A DNA stretch of 20,434 nucleotides from SAR202 cluster bacterium AC-647-N09_OGT_505m. GTDB lineage: Bacteria; Chloroflexota; Dehalococcoidia; UBA2985. The stretch is from NCBI GenBank assembly GCA_009391225.1, contig VEXC01000019.1:1-20434 (forward strand). Reading direction: 5' to 3'. The notes beneath the pieces were generated by a model, which had not been told where the DNA came from, made no database searches, and worked only from the letters and a program-made list of their open reading frames with translations. Position numbers and translations under genes: made by a program. Shown piece after piece: positions 9,301 to 15,584 of the stretch (position 1 is the first letter of the stretch; each line of letters starts with the position of its first letter).

Positions 9301-9660
9301 CGTATAGACAAGGTGGCGCCGTTGCAAGCCACTCGCATGGGGCCAGCGATTCGTCACGCCGTATCTAAGCTGGAAAAACTGGAGGCCCGTACCAAGTTCA
9401 TGATTCTGATCAGCGACGGTCGACCCCAAGATAGGGGTTACAGCAGAGAGGGTGTGGAAAAAGAGTACGCTATCCATGATACCAGGATAGCTCTCACAGA
9501 GGCCAAACAGAAAGGTATTACTCCCTTCTGCCTTACGGTGGACAAGGAAGGGCATGACTACCTGAGGGCTATGTGCCAGGACATGGGGTATGAGGTTCTG
9601 GCGGATGTCCACACTTTGCCCAGGCGCCTCCCCACGCTGTACAGTCGCCTGACCGCATAG
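6382..9660 (+). CDS. Large NorD/CbbO-type VWA domain protein with N-terminal helical repeats
   Basis: A 1092-residue protein without signal peptide or membrane segments, so probably cytoplasmic. Residues 40 to ~345 are eight tandem units of 36-40 residues, most starting with Trp or a hydrophobic residue and reading roughly W..xG..L......A..YF..SP.VLK.LS..EL. Next comes a NorD-like middle with HQVAH (415-419) and EDCRLDHR (493-500), then a Gln/Asp/Glu-rich linker (~595-655). The C-terminus is a VWA domain: MIDAS DMSAS at 873-877, T984 and D1012 (SDGRPQD), plus YGFSGYGRENVDFFVIKD and PFCLTVDKEG blocks shared with NorD/CbbO. Such proteins act with a NorQ/CbbQ ATPase, and one is encoded at 4668-5564. 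Known NorD proteins are around 600-800 residues, so this is long. GTG start with AGGTG 4 nt upstream. The target protein is unknown. Confidence 0.9.
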   Translation: MTLSTYEQEFQQFPSELKEAFTEAVEAVKEVLTDEEFTIWADSGLSIARRAGRSWEAAREYFKASPAMVKALPFTHLRQWVYWGSVLSEESPVIGGTYFRAGPDVSKSLKPWDVPEWAQLGRKLYGRGRRSSALCARYFEASGDILKVLSFSELQNLVSLMESIAERSADEAMAFLSMARDVLPTLKEDTRACLSLVSILVKGDWQQATGCLEVVSQALSRIERLERARFLALAGRVAEGGGVDIPAFLREGSAALGQLEGFAHVHILNMAETLSRIDVGIVLDYIKGVPRVLRQLSINQLESWFEIGLGILTDNSEGGAAFFRGESARSEEALGKLSSGVELSRIKEIMRLYCRALSALDVEIAPHVEESSQGKGWVALEKMLAEGATVYLPSVAERFNNKEQNFDWYKVVATHQVAHLEFDSFRFSFDTPATQFSDMKTQLALRLPKALSTTEQNDEDEQDASAIGQADIQRFFAMFGDGVLARDIFTAVEDCRLDHRVKIEYPGIRKAYGNVQRNSLEGRPNLVDLPAREAMVELLIRFSLQQGYELMVPEEYSESAKILWEIVQPLSNRQAKVEDSAEATIRLYQIISHVPNEDEWEDGGSWDTLQTQQSSQEEGKTEEQWQEMLEEMMQAQPDPQDGQDGEDQSYQSPAQVDYRGDFKPELMQVISMLQESQRERGARGETMSREDMQRLLDEVNQPIIQTDRAEIKHGGMFVQDLVKEVGSKGSPEGAIKQSAFAYDPAFDEEHQGGPLEIKEPAAYLYDEWDYRMSDYRPRWCLLREKEMAEGDPTYFSTTLDSYTGLAAQIRRQFELMVPQGLQKVKKQQDGEEFELDAIIEAVVDRRSGTTPSEKVYLRRNKVQRDVAVVFLLDMSASTAEAIDESRRMADEWDAPDDPLEYMFWLRSRRGEGVRRSYKRIVDLEKESLVLLIQALETIGDTYGIYGFSGYGRENVDFFVIKDVQEPLSDKVKRRIDKVAPLQATRMGPAIRHAVSKLEKLEARTKFMILISDGRPQDRGYSREGVEKEYAIHDTRIALTEAKQKGITPFCLTVDKEGHDYLRAMCQDMGYEVLADVHTLPRRLPTLYSRLTA
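6499..7410 (+). repeat. Eight protein-level helical repeats within the VWA gene
   Basis: Units begin at residues 40, 80, 117, 157, 194, 230, 267 and 304 of the VWA protein; the last is irregular and fades around residue 345. Best-preserved examples are units 1 and 3 (REYFKASPAMVKALPFTHL and ARYFEASGDILKVLSFSEL) and unit 7 (GVPRVLRQLSINQLES). The spacing and alternating hydrophobic pattern suggest two helices per unit, as in alpha-solenoids. The DNA is too diverged to be a recent tandem duplication. Confidence 0.65.
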
Positions 9661-9689
9661 CACGGTCGGGTAGGATTCTACCTCCTGTG

Positions 9690-9717
9690 GCCTAGCGTGC
9701 TGGGCTTCTTATTCCTT
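9690..9717 (+). terminator. Rho-independent terminator after the VWA gene
   Basis: GCCTAG (9690-9695) pairs with CTGGGC (9700-9705), six pairs with one G-U, around a CGTG tetraloop. A T-rich tail, TTCTTATTCCTT, follows at once. It lies 30 nt after the VWA stop and its tail overlaps the last codons of the convergent cinA. A second small hairpin, GGTAG/CTACC (9669-9682), sits just before it. Confidence 0.55.
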
Positions 9718-10944
9718 CATCTGCCTCAGGAGATTCCAGATTTCTATGAGGGCTTGCATGGTAGCCCGCTGCTTGAATAGGGCGCGCTGCGAGTGGTAAC
9801 GGCCACTGAAGTGTAGGGTGTCCCCTTGATGGGCCAATCCTATGTGTATAGTACCAGAGGGATTCCCCTCCAGTTCCTCTGGACCGGCGACTCCAGTGAT
9901 GCCTATTCCGAGGGCTGTGCCCATACGGTCTCTGGCCGCCCTGGCCATATCCTGGGCTACCTGGGGGCTCACAGCCCCGTAGTCCCGTATCAGGACAGGG
10001 TCAACTCCCCAGGCTATCTTCATCTCGTTGGAGTAGGCCACGACTCCACCCTTGAAGTAATGAGAACTGCCTGGAACCTGTGTGACGGTGTGGGACAGGA
10101 GTCCCCCGGTACAGGACTCCATGATGGCTAGGGTGAGTCCCTTTCGCCTTAGTTCATTCCCCACCTGCTCCTCGAGAGCTTGGCCGTCAACACCCCAGAT
10201 GTAGTCTCCCAGAAGACGCCTAAGCTCAACTTCTACGGGTAAGAGCAACTTCTGGGCTTCTTCGAGGTTCTGTGCCCTGATTCTCACTCGTATATGGACA
10301 CCCTGGGCTTGGGCGTACATTCCCAGAGTGGCATCTGGGAGATGGAACAGGGGAGCAATCAGCTCGTTGAGGGCTGACTCTCCCAGGCCGTGGGTCTTGA
10401 AGTTTCGGGTAAGGATGATGGCTGCAGGAGCGCGATGGCGCAATTGAGGTTGTACTTCTGTCTCCCACATTCGGTGAAGCTCGGCGGGTGGGCCAGGCAT
10501 AGCCACAATGAGTCTACCGCCATTTTCTACCCACCAACCTGGAGCGGTGCCTAGAGAATTGAGGACAGACCGCGCGGAGGGAATGAGATTTGCCTGCTTT
10601 ACGTTGGCGTTGGGCATGGATGCTCCTCTCTGGCGGAAGGTCTCCGTCAGGTGTCTCAGAGATGGAGCGTCCACGTAGAGCACTTCCCCCAGGAGTCGGG
10701 CGATGGCTTCACGAGTGAGGTCGTCATCAGTGGGGCCTAGGCCCCCGGTGGTGAGTATAAGGTCGGAGCGCGTGGATGCTTGCGCGAGGACCTGATACAG
10801 CGTATCTATGTCATCCTTTGCCTGGGTAATCTGCTGCAACTCGATTCCCATGGCTGGTAGCTGTGCTGCAAGGTAGGGGGCATTGGTATCTACCAGCTCT
10901 CCCATAAGGAGCTCAGTACCAATAGAGATGATGTCAGCCCTCAA
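9709..10944 (-). CDS. cinA: CinA family protein (MoCF-like domain plus nicotinamide-nucleotide amidase domain)
   Basis: A 411-residue two-domain CinA protein. Residues 1-170 are the COG1058 domain, related to molybdopterin-binding folds, with IISIGTELLMGE at the start, TTGGLGPTDDD (65-75) and MPGPPAEL (149-156). Residues ~255-405 are the PncC-type domain with ESCTGG (276-281), VVAYSNEMK and GITGVAGP (348-355). In characterised homologues the C-terminal domain deamidates nicotinamide mononucleotide to nicotinate mononucleotide and the N-terminal domain can act as an ADP-ribose pyrophosphatase. The TTG start fits exactly where family members begin (MRADIISIGTE). It lies 8 nt after the stop of the DUF4340 gene and is the last gene of the minus-strand operon. 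The ribosome site is weak, so translation may rely on coupling. Confidence 0.94.
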   Translation of the reverse strand: MRADIISIGTELLMGELVDTNAPYLAAQLPAMGIELQQITQAKDDIDTLYQVLAQASTRSDLILTTGGLGPTDDDLTREAIARLLGEVLYVDAPSLRHLTETFRQRGASMPNANVKQANLIPSARSVLNSLGTAPGWWVENGGRLIVAMPGPPAELHRMWETEVQPQLRHRAPAAIILTRNFKTHGLGESALNELIAPLFHLPDATLGMYAQAQGVHIRVRIRAQNLEEAQKLLLPVEVELRRLLGDYIWGVDGQALEEQVGNELRRKGLTLAIMESCTGGLLSHTVTQVPGSSHYFKGGVVAYSNEMKIAWGVDPVLIRDYGAVSPQVAQDMARAARDRMGTALGIGITGVAGPEELEGNPSGTIHIGLAHQGDTLHFSGRYHSQRALFKQRATMQALIEIWNLLRQMKE

Positions 10945-10952
10945 GACCGGAC

Positions 10953-11939
10953 TCAGCTTCCCTGGGCGGCGTCACCAAGATACTGAGGATCAGCTACTAT
11001 GGTTTGTAGACCTTCCACCCAATCCGCATTTACCTTAAATACGTCGCGGAATAGCTCTCCCTTTTCTGTCTGAGCGTAGTACCCTGTCCCGTCCTCGGTG
11101 GGATTGCCTATGTGGAACTGGATTTGTGCGGCTGTTGGGGCGCCACCATCTCCAATGCCCCTTGTCTGAAGTAGCAGAGTTAGAGCAGGCTCGTCTAGGC
11201 CGTACCGTGCCACGTCGAGAACCTCATACTCTACCAGGGCTTGCTCGGAGGGTTGCTCAAGGGAAACAAAAATGGTGGAAAGTTGGGCTTCGCTCACTGG
11301 GCTTTGCGCCTCATCGTCGAAGCTCCAACCAATGTCGGCTCTGCTGAGGCCTACGGAATGTTCCTGGGTCCGTAGCCTGATACGGGTGACGCTTAGCGGG
11401 TCTACGTTGTAGTACCAGGATGGATATGGAGGTTGGGTGATCAGGCGCGTCAGGACATCTCCCCATCCGGAATATAAGGTGAATATCTGAGGGAAACCCT
11501 CTATCTTGGCATATACATTGACTTGGTTAGGGGTTAGGAACCCCAATCGCACAGGGAGGGTCCGACCGTCCCTCAGTTTCACGTCAATCTTGACTAAGGG
11601 GGACTCTAGGCCGTAGGGCTCCAGGTCCGTTGGCTGCACGTCCAGCAGACGGCGGCTCTTGGGGCCGCTGAGGATGAGGTTTACGCCACCCCAGAGGTCC
11701 TGGCCCACTGGTAGGCCCTCTGGATCGTCAATGTGCCAGTGATTGTCCTCACCCAGGAAGAAGACTGCCTCTTCTTCGCGGTCTGTGATAGATATCTGGG
11801 TCATGTCAGACATGTCCACGTTGTAAAACCATGGAGCCGTGTCTTGGTCTTCTGTTGGGCGCTCTATTTGAATGAAGAAGACGTACCCGGCCACCATAAC
11901 GAGAGTGACGACTAAGATGATTGAGGTTCGGATACTCAA
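10953..11939 (-). CDS. DUF4340 membrane-anchored protein
   Basis: A 328-residue protein with one N-terminal membrane segment (residues ~5-24, SIILVVTLVMVAGYVFFIQI) and an extracytoplasmic domain of about 300 residues. The domain has two similar halves, each starting with an 'FYNVD' or 'YYNVDPLSVTRI' strand, then a 'GW.FDD' or 'HWHIDDP' strand, and later a 'YGLESPLVKIDV' or 'YGLDEPALTLLL' block, as in the DUF4340 family. Function unknown; members often sit next to Gld-type ABC exporters, as here. The start is TTG 11939, the only usual start near the upstream stop. It is nine nucleotides beyond the TGA of the GldG-like gene and in the same frame, with the GGAGG of that gene's end about 15 nt upstream, further than usual. 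Confidence 0.88.
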   Translation of the reverse strand: MSIRTSIILVVTLVMVAGYVFFIQIERPTEDQDTAPWFYNVDMSDMTQISITDREEEAVFFLGEDNHWHIDDPEGLPVGQDLWGGVNLILSGPKSRRLLDVQPTDLEPYGLESPLVKIDVKLRDGRTLPVRLGFLTPNQVNVYAKIEGFPQIFTLYSGWGDVLTRLITQPPYPSWYYNVDPLSVTRIRLRTQEHSVGLSRADIGWSFDDEAQSPVSEAQLSTIFVSLEQPSEQALVEYEVLDVARYGLDEPALTLLLQTRGIGDGGAPTAAQIQFHIGNPTEDGTGYYAQTEKGELFRDVFKVNADWVEGLQTIVADPQYLGDAAQGS

Positions 11940-11948
11940 GGAATCAGC

Positions 11949-13652
11949 TCATCGCCTCCGCCACCAGGCGATGCCAGCTAGTAGCATGATACCCGTTGGC
12001 ATAAGGAACCAGCTGGAGTAGCGGATAAAATCGAACTCCCTCTGGTCAATGATGAGTTCGCGGAAGGCTTGAGGTTTGGAGCGTATGGAGATTAGGTCGT
12101 ATTTCTGAGCCAGCCAATCGACGGCGTTGAGGAAGAAGTCACTATTACTCAAGGCGAAGTAAAACTTGTTGGAGGCGAAGTCGGAGTCCCCAAAGACGAC
12201 AATGGAAGTCTGTGGCACCTCTGCTCCAGAGGCAACTTCAGGTGGTTCTTCTCCCACAGGGGCAACAGCTTCTAGGGCCATGGCTATTGTAAAAGGGCCC
12301 AAGATGTCATCATTCCCAAGGCAATCCGACCTGTCGGGGTTTGTGGTAATGCAGCTAAACAAGGATGTGGCGGCCAGAGGGATCAGCTTAATGTTTCGTT
12401 CGTCGGGATTGGGTGGCAGACCCGCTGGGGCCCTCTTTATGATATCTCGAATAGCGGCGGCTTCGGTGAAGAAGGTATCGTCCAGTGGCTCGGTTATAGG
12501 GCTCTCCGGGTTGTAGTCTCCACGTCGTAGTATAGGGCTTCTGGGGTCACCTGCCACAGAGTTGCCTATGTCCACAACGGTGCCCTGCGGGACAGCTATT
12601 CCCCATTTGTTGAGGAGTGTGTCTAGTTGGGTGCTGACCGCGTTTTCAAGAAGGAATATTGCCCTGCCACCGTTTCTCAGGTACTGTTCTAGCTTATCTC
12701 GCTCATCCAAAGAGAAACCGCCGCTGGGCCCAGCGATGATTAGGACAGCGGCGTCCGATGGTACCGCCTCTACCTCCTTCAGACTAAGAGTTTCTACCAG
12801 GTAGTTGTCTCCCATAAGGCCTCTACGTGCGAAGCCGTAGCCGTCACTCTCCTCATTCGCGTCCATTGAGTCCCGCTCTCTGTGACCGGTGGTGAAGTAA
12901 ACAACTTTTTGCTGCTCACCAGTGGATATGAGGATGGCGCTTACTAGGTCCTGCTCTGAGAGCACGAAGTCCGCTTCGAAATAGGCGGGGGTCAGTAGAT
13001 ATGGATTGTGCTCAGAATCTGGAATCTTGAAGACAATGGTGGGATATTCGCTGACACCGTCGAGGCGAGCTTGGGAGGGTTTTAGGTCAGGGTCCACGAA
13101 CTCATATGTGAATTTCCTGTTACGTCGATTGAACTCAAAGAAGAAGTCATCGGCCTGTTGTTTGATTATTTCCTGCCTGGAATCCTCGGGACTGGAATAG
13201 ATAGTCGCCTCCACATGTTTTTCCAGACCATTCAGCACTTTCTTGGTCTGGGGTGCCAGTGTGAATTGTCTAGTGGCGGTTGTGTCCAACCGGTAGGAGT
13301 TCTCAAAGGAGATAAACCCCACCAAAGCCAGTATTGTCATGAGAGTCAACACCATTACTATGGTGTTGGCAGCATACCGTCCAGTGCGGGCTGTGACGGC
13401 ACTTCTCACGGCACGGAGGTGGGTCAACATGGATGTGAACAGCATCAGGAGAGCAAGGGAGATTAGTATAACGGCGGCGTCCCGTAGCTCACGAACGGTT
13501 ATCCACACCACCAGACCGCCAGCCAGGATTACTGCCCCCGACAGGGACAGTATGGGCCCTGCGTCCACGATTAAGGCCCTTAGCTTTTCCAGGTTGAAGC
13601 GCCTATTAGAATCCTCTCTAACGCGCGGCTCTCTTCCTCTACCACCAGTCAT
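11949..13652 (-). CDS. GldG-like ABC exporter accessory protein
   Basis: A 567-residue protein of the GldG / ABC_transp_aux class. It has three hydrophobic segments near the N-terminus (about 33-54, 58-78 and 95-115), a large extracytoplasmic domain with SYRLDTTATRQFTLAPQTKK, VVYFTTGHRE, GPSGGFSLDE and IVVFGDSDFASN blocks (residues ~118-530), and a C-terminal membrane segment followed by WWRRR. Classical GldG has a single N-terminal segment, so two are extra here. GldG with GldA and GldF forms an ABC transporter needed for gliding in Bacteroidota, but related sets occur widely in non-gliding bacteria and their substrate is not established. ATG 13652 directly abuts the permease's TAA (TAAATG) and has a strong AGGAGGTGGA ribosome site inside the end of that gene. 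Confidence 0.88.
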   Translation of the reverse strand: MTGGRGREPRVREDSNRRFNLEKLRALIVDAGPILSLSGAVILAGGLVVWITVRELRDAAVILISLALLMLFTSMLTHLRAVRSAVTARTGRYAANTIVMVLTLMTILALVGFISFENSYRLDTTATRQFTLAPQTKKVLNGLEKHVEATIYSSPEDSRQEIIKQQADDFFFEFNRRNRKFTYEFVDPDLKPSQARLDGVSEYPTIVFKIPDSEHNPYLLTPAYFEADFVLSEQDLVSAILISTGEQQKVVYFTTGHRERDSMDANEESDGYGFARRGLMGDNYLVETLSLKEVEAVPSDAAVLIIAGPSGGFSLDERDKLEQYLRNGGRAIFLLENAVSTQLDTLLNKWGIAVPQGTVVDIGNSVAGDPRSPILRRGDYNPESPITEPLDDTFFTEAAAIRDIIKRAPAGLPPNPDERNIKLIPLAATSLFSCITTNPDRSDCLGNDDILGPFTIAMALEAVAPVGEEPPEVASGAEVPQTSIVVFGDSDFASNKFYFALSNSDFFLNAVDWLAQKYDLISIRSKPQAFRELIIDQREFDFIRYSSWFLMPTGIMLLAGIAWWRRR

Positions 13653-14366
13653 TTATCTCCACCTCCTAGACTCCAGAGACCGCACTGTGAGAAAGAGCAT
13701 GAAGACAGTGAAGATAACGTAGAAGATTATGTCGTGGGTATCTATAACACCGCGGGCAAAGTTCTGGAAGTGACTGGTGATGGACATCTGAAGAACAAAT
13801 TCGGTGAAGATGCCAGTTACGTAGTTGGATGCCAGGTCTATGATCGACAGAATAAGAAGGATGCCCATGGCTAATACCGCTGCTACAATCTGGTTCCCAG
13901 ATAGCGACGAAGCGAAGAGCCCAACTGAGAGAGTGGACATGCCGAAGAGGATAAGACCCAGGTATCCGCTCAGTATCGGGCCGGTATCCGGGGTCCCAAA
14001 CCACAGTAGGAGAAGAACCAGATAGCTAGTAGGAATAAGGAGAGATATCAAGCTGGCCAAGGCGGCTAGGAACTTTCCCAGAACAATCTCGTATTCACGA
14101 ACAGGGGAGGTCATGAGTAGCTCCAGGGTTCCTAGCTTCTGCTCCTCTGCTAATAGCCTCATGGTTATGAGGGGGGAGAACAGGACAAAGATGAGGGTGC
14201 TGGGAATAATGTACCCACGTATAGTAGCCTCCGGCAGAACTCCAGTGATGCTGGTGACAAAGTAGTAGGCGGCTAGGCCAGAGTATACGGCGATGATTAC
14301 GTAAGCCATTGGGGAGACGAAGTACGTCTTAATCTCCTTCCAGGCTATGGTTAGGGTGTTTTTCAT
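13653..14366 (-). CDS. ABC-2 type permease, GldF-like
   Basis: A 237-residue integral membrane protein with about six hydrophobic segments. It starts MKNTLTIAWKEIKTYFVSPM, the usual opening of ABC-2 permeases of this branch, and keeps RLLAEEQKLGTLELLMTSPV, the conserved cytoplasmic loop that contacts the ATPase. The frame is open back to 14450, but I chose ATG 14366: it matches family starts and overlaps the ATPase stop in an ATGA junction, which implies translational coupling. It should pair with the ATPase upstream and the GldG-like protein downstream to form one exporter. Substrate unknown. Confidence 0.92.
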   Translation of the reverse strand: MKNTLTIAWKEIKTYFVSPMAYVIIAVYSGLAAYYFVTSITGVLPEATIRGYIIPSTLIFVLFSPLITMRLLAEEQKLGTLELLMTSPVREYEIVLGKFLAALASLISLLIPTSYLVLLLLWFGTPDTGPILSGYLGLILFGMSTLSVGLFASSLSGNQIVAAVLAMGILLILSIIDLASNYVTGIFTEFVLQMSITSHFQNFARGVIDTHDIIFYVIFTVFMLFLTVRSLESRRWR

Positions 14367-15328
14367 ACCGAGTCCGATTCCGTTGTTGTCAGGCGTAAGA
14401 AGATTTCTTCCAGGCTCATCTGTATGGGTTGTAACCTCAAAAGTCCCCACCCACTCTGAAACACCAGGTTGGAAATATGCTCCCTAAGGTCTGCCCCGCT
14501 GGTGGATTCGATGTTGTAACTTCCTACGTCTTCCCTGTCAGTGCGAGTCACTTCCTGGACACCAGGGATGTCTCTGAGCGCCGTCATCACCTGGGCAGCA
14601 GGACCCCGGATGTCCACTTCGATACGTTCGGTCCCTTTGAGCCGTTCAGAAAGGTTGTCTGGTCGATCAATTGCTACGACTTCACCCTCGTGTATAATGA
14701 TGACCCTCTCGCAGACCATGCTCACCTCGGGGAGGATGTGAGTGCTGAGGATTACTGTGTGCTCTCCTCCGAAGCTCTTGATTAGATTGCGGGTCTCCAC
14801 TACTTGAATAGGATCAATGCCGATGGTGGGTTCATCCATGATTAGGATTTCAGGCTCATGGAGGATGGCTTGGGCGATGCCCACTCGCTGGCGGAATCCC
14901 TTGGATAGCTTACCTATGAGGGAGGATCTATACTCTTCCAGGCGACATATACCTATGACATCACTAATACGCCGACGTCGCCATTGCTTGTTCATTCCAC
15001 GGATGTTCCCCATGAAGTCTAGGTAGTCCACAACGCTCATCTCGGTGTACAAGGGCACTGTCTCAGGTAGGTATCCAATGCGCCTGCGAGCTTCCAGAGA
15101 TTGGCTGACCACATCGAAACCCGCTACCTTGGCGGAGCCGGAGGTAGGAGGCATAAAGCCTGTCAGGACCCGCATGGTAGTTGTCTTACCGGCGCCATTG
15201 GGGCCCAATAAACCCACGATTTCACCCTTATTAACGGTGAAACTGAGGTTCTCAACGGCCAGGAACTCACCGTAGTACTTGGTGAGGTTGTTAATCTCAA
15301 TCATTGGGGTGGTAGCTATATCTTGCAT
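14363..15328 (-). CDS. ABC transporter ATP-binding protein, GldA-like
   Basis: A 321-residue ATPase. Walker A GPNGAGKT at 42-49, Q-loop region YLPE (87-90), signature LSKGFRQRVGIAQAI from 141, Walker B ILIMDEP (161-167) and H-loop STHIL with H197. The signature Ser-Lys-Gly-Phe-Arg-Gln form is the one seen in GldA and related ABC-2 exporters. About 100 residues after the nucleotide-binding domain form the accessory C-terminal region common in this group. ATG 15328 has GAAGG 7 nt upstream and fits the promoter; a second ATG (15304, MIEINNL) lacks a ribosome site. It is the first gene of the five-gene minus-strand operon. Confidence 0.95.
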   Translation of the reverse strand: MQDIATTPMIEINNLTKYYGEFLAVENLSFTVNKGEIVGLLGPNGAGKTTTMRVLTGFMPPTSGSAKVAGFDVVSQSLEARRRIGYLPETVPLYTEMSVVDYLDFMGNIRGMNKQWRRRRISDVIGICRLEEYRSSLIGKLSKGFRQRVGIAQAILHEPEILIMDEPTIGIDPIQVVETRNLIKSFGGEHTVILSTHILPEVSMVCERVIIIHEGEVVAIDRPDNLSERLKGTERIEVDIRGPAAQVMTALRDIPGVQEVTRTDREDVGSYNIESTSGADLREHISNLVFQSGWGLLRLQPIQMSLEEIFLRLTTTESDSV

Positions 15329-15375
15329 GGATTGCCTTCAGTGGTATCTATCCCTGATTGATGAGTGTTTAGTGG

Positions 15376-15405
15376 ATTATATAAGCAATGGCGTTCTAGC
15401 TACAA
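15376..15405 (-). promoter_or_regulatory. Promoter of the Gld-like ABC/cinA operon
   Basis: Read on the minus strand, TTGTAG (15405-15400) is followed after 18 nt by a perfect TATAAT (15381-15376). The start would fall near 15369, giving a ~40-nt leader before ATG 15328 that includes the GAAGG ribosome site. The -35 matches only three of six positions, the -10 all six. Confidence 0.5.
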
Positions 15406-15514
15406 GAGGGTGGGATTATTCCTAAAACTTTGTAGATGGTACCAACCTCCTCCACCATCAACAAAACAGAGCAGAGAGCATCTGCGTTTCTAAGGCATGG
15501 TCGAGTCGCTATAA

Positions 15515-15543
15515 TTGCAGTAAACGAGGCAGTTGGTTATACT
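15515..15543 (+). promoter_or_regulatory. Promoter of the rel gene
   Basis: TTGCAG (15515-15520), a 17-nt spacer and TATACT (15538-15543) put the transcript start near 15550, about 35 nt before the rel ATG. Another TATAAT lies at 15510-15515 but has a poorer -35. It is divergent from the ABC operon promoter ~110 bp away. Confidence 0.45.
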
Positions 15544-15584
15544 CTCCGTGTAAATTCCTGTGTTGCTGTTTATGTTTACATGAT

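Noticed and set aside
14367..14450. N-terminal extension of the permease to 14450
   Set aside because: The 28 extra residues lie inside the ATPase gene and are polar; ATG 14366 matches family starts and gives an ATGA coupling junction.
9709..15328. Reading the Gld-like operon as evidence of gliding motility
   Set aside because: Only the ABC exporter parts are present; related exporters occur widely in non-gliding bacteria, and no other Gld or adhesin genes are in the window.
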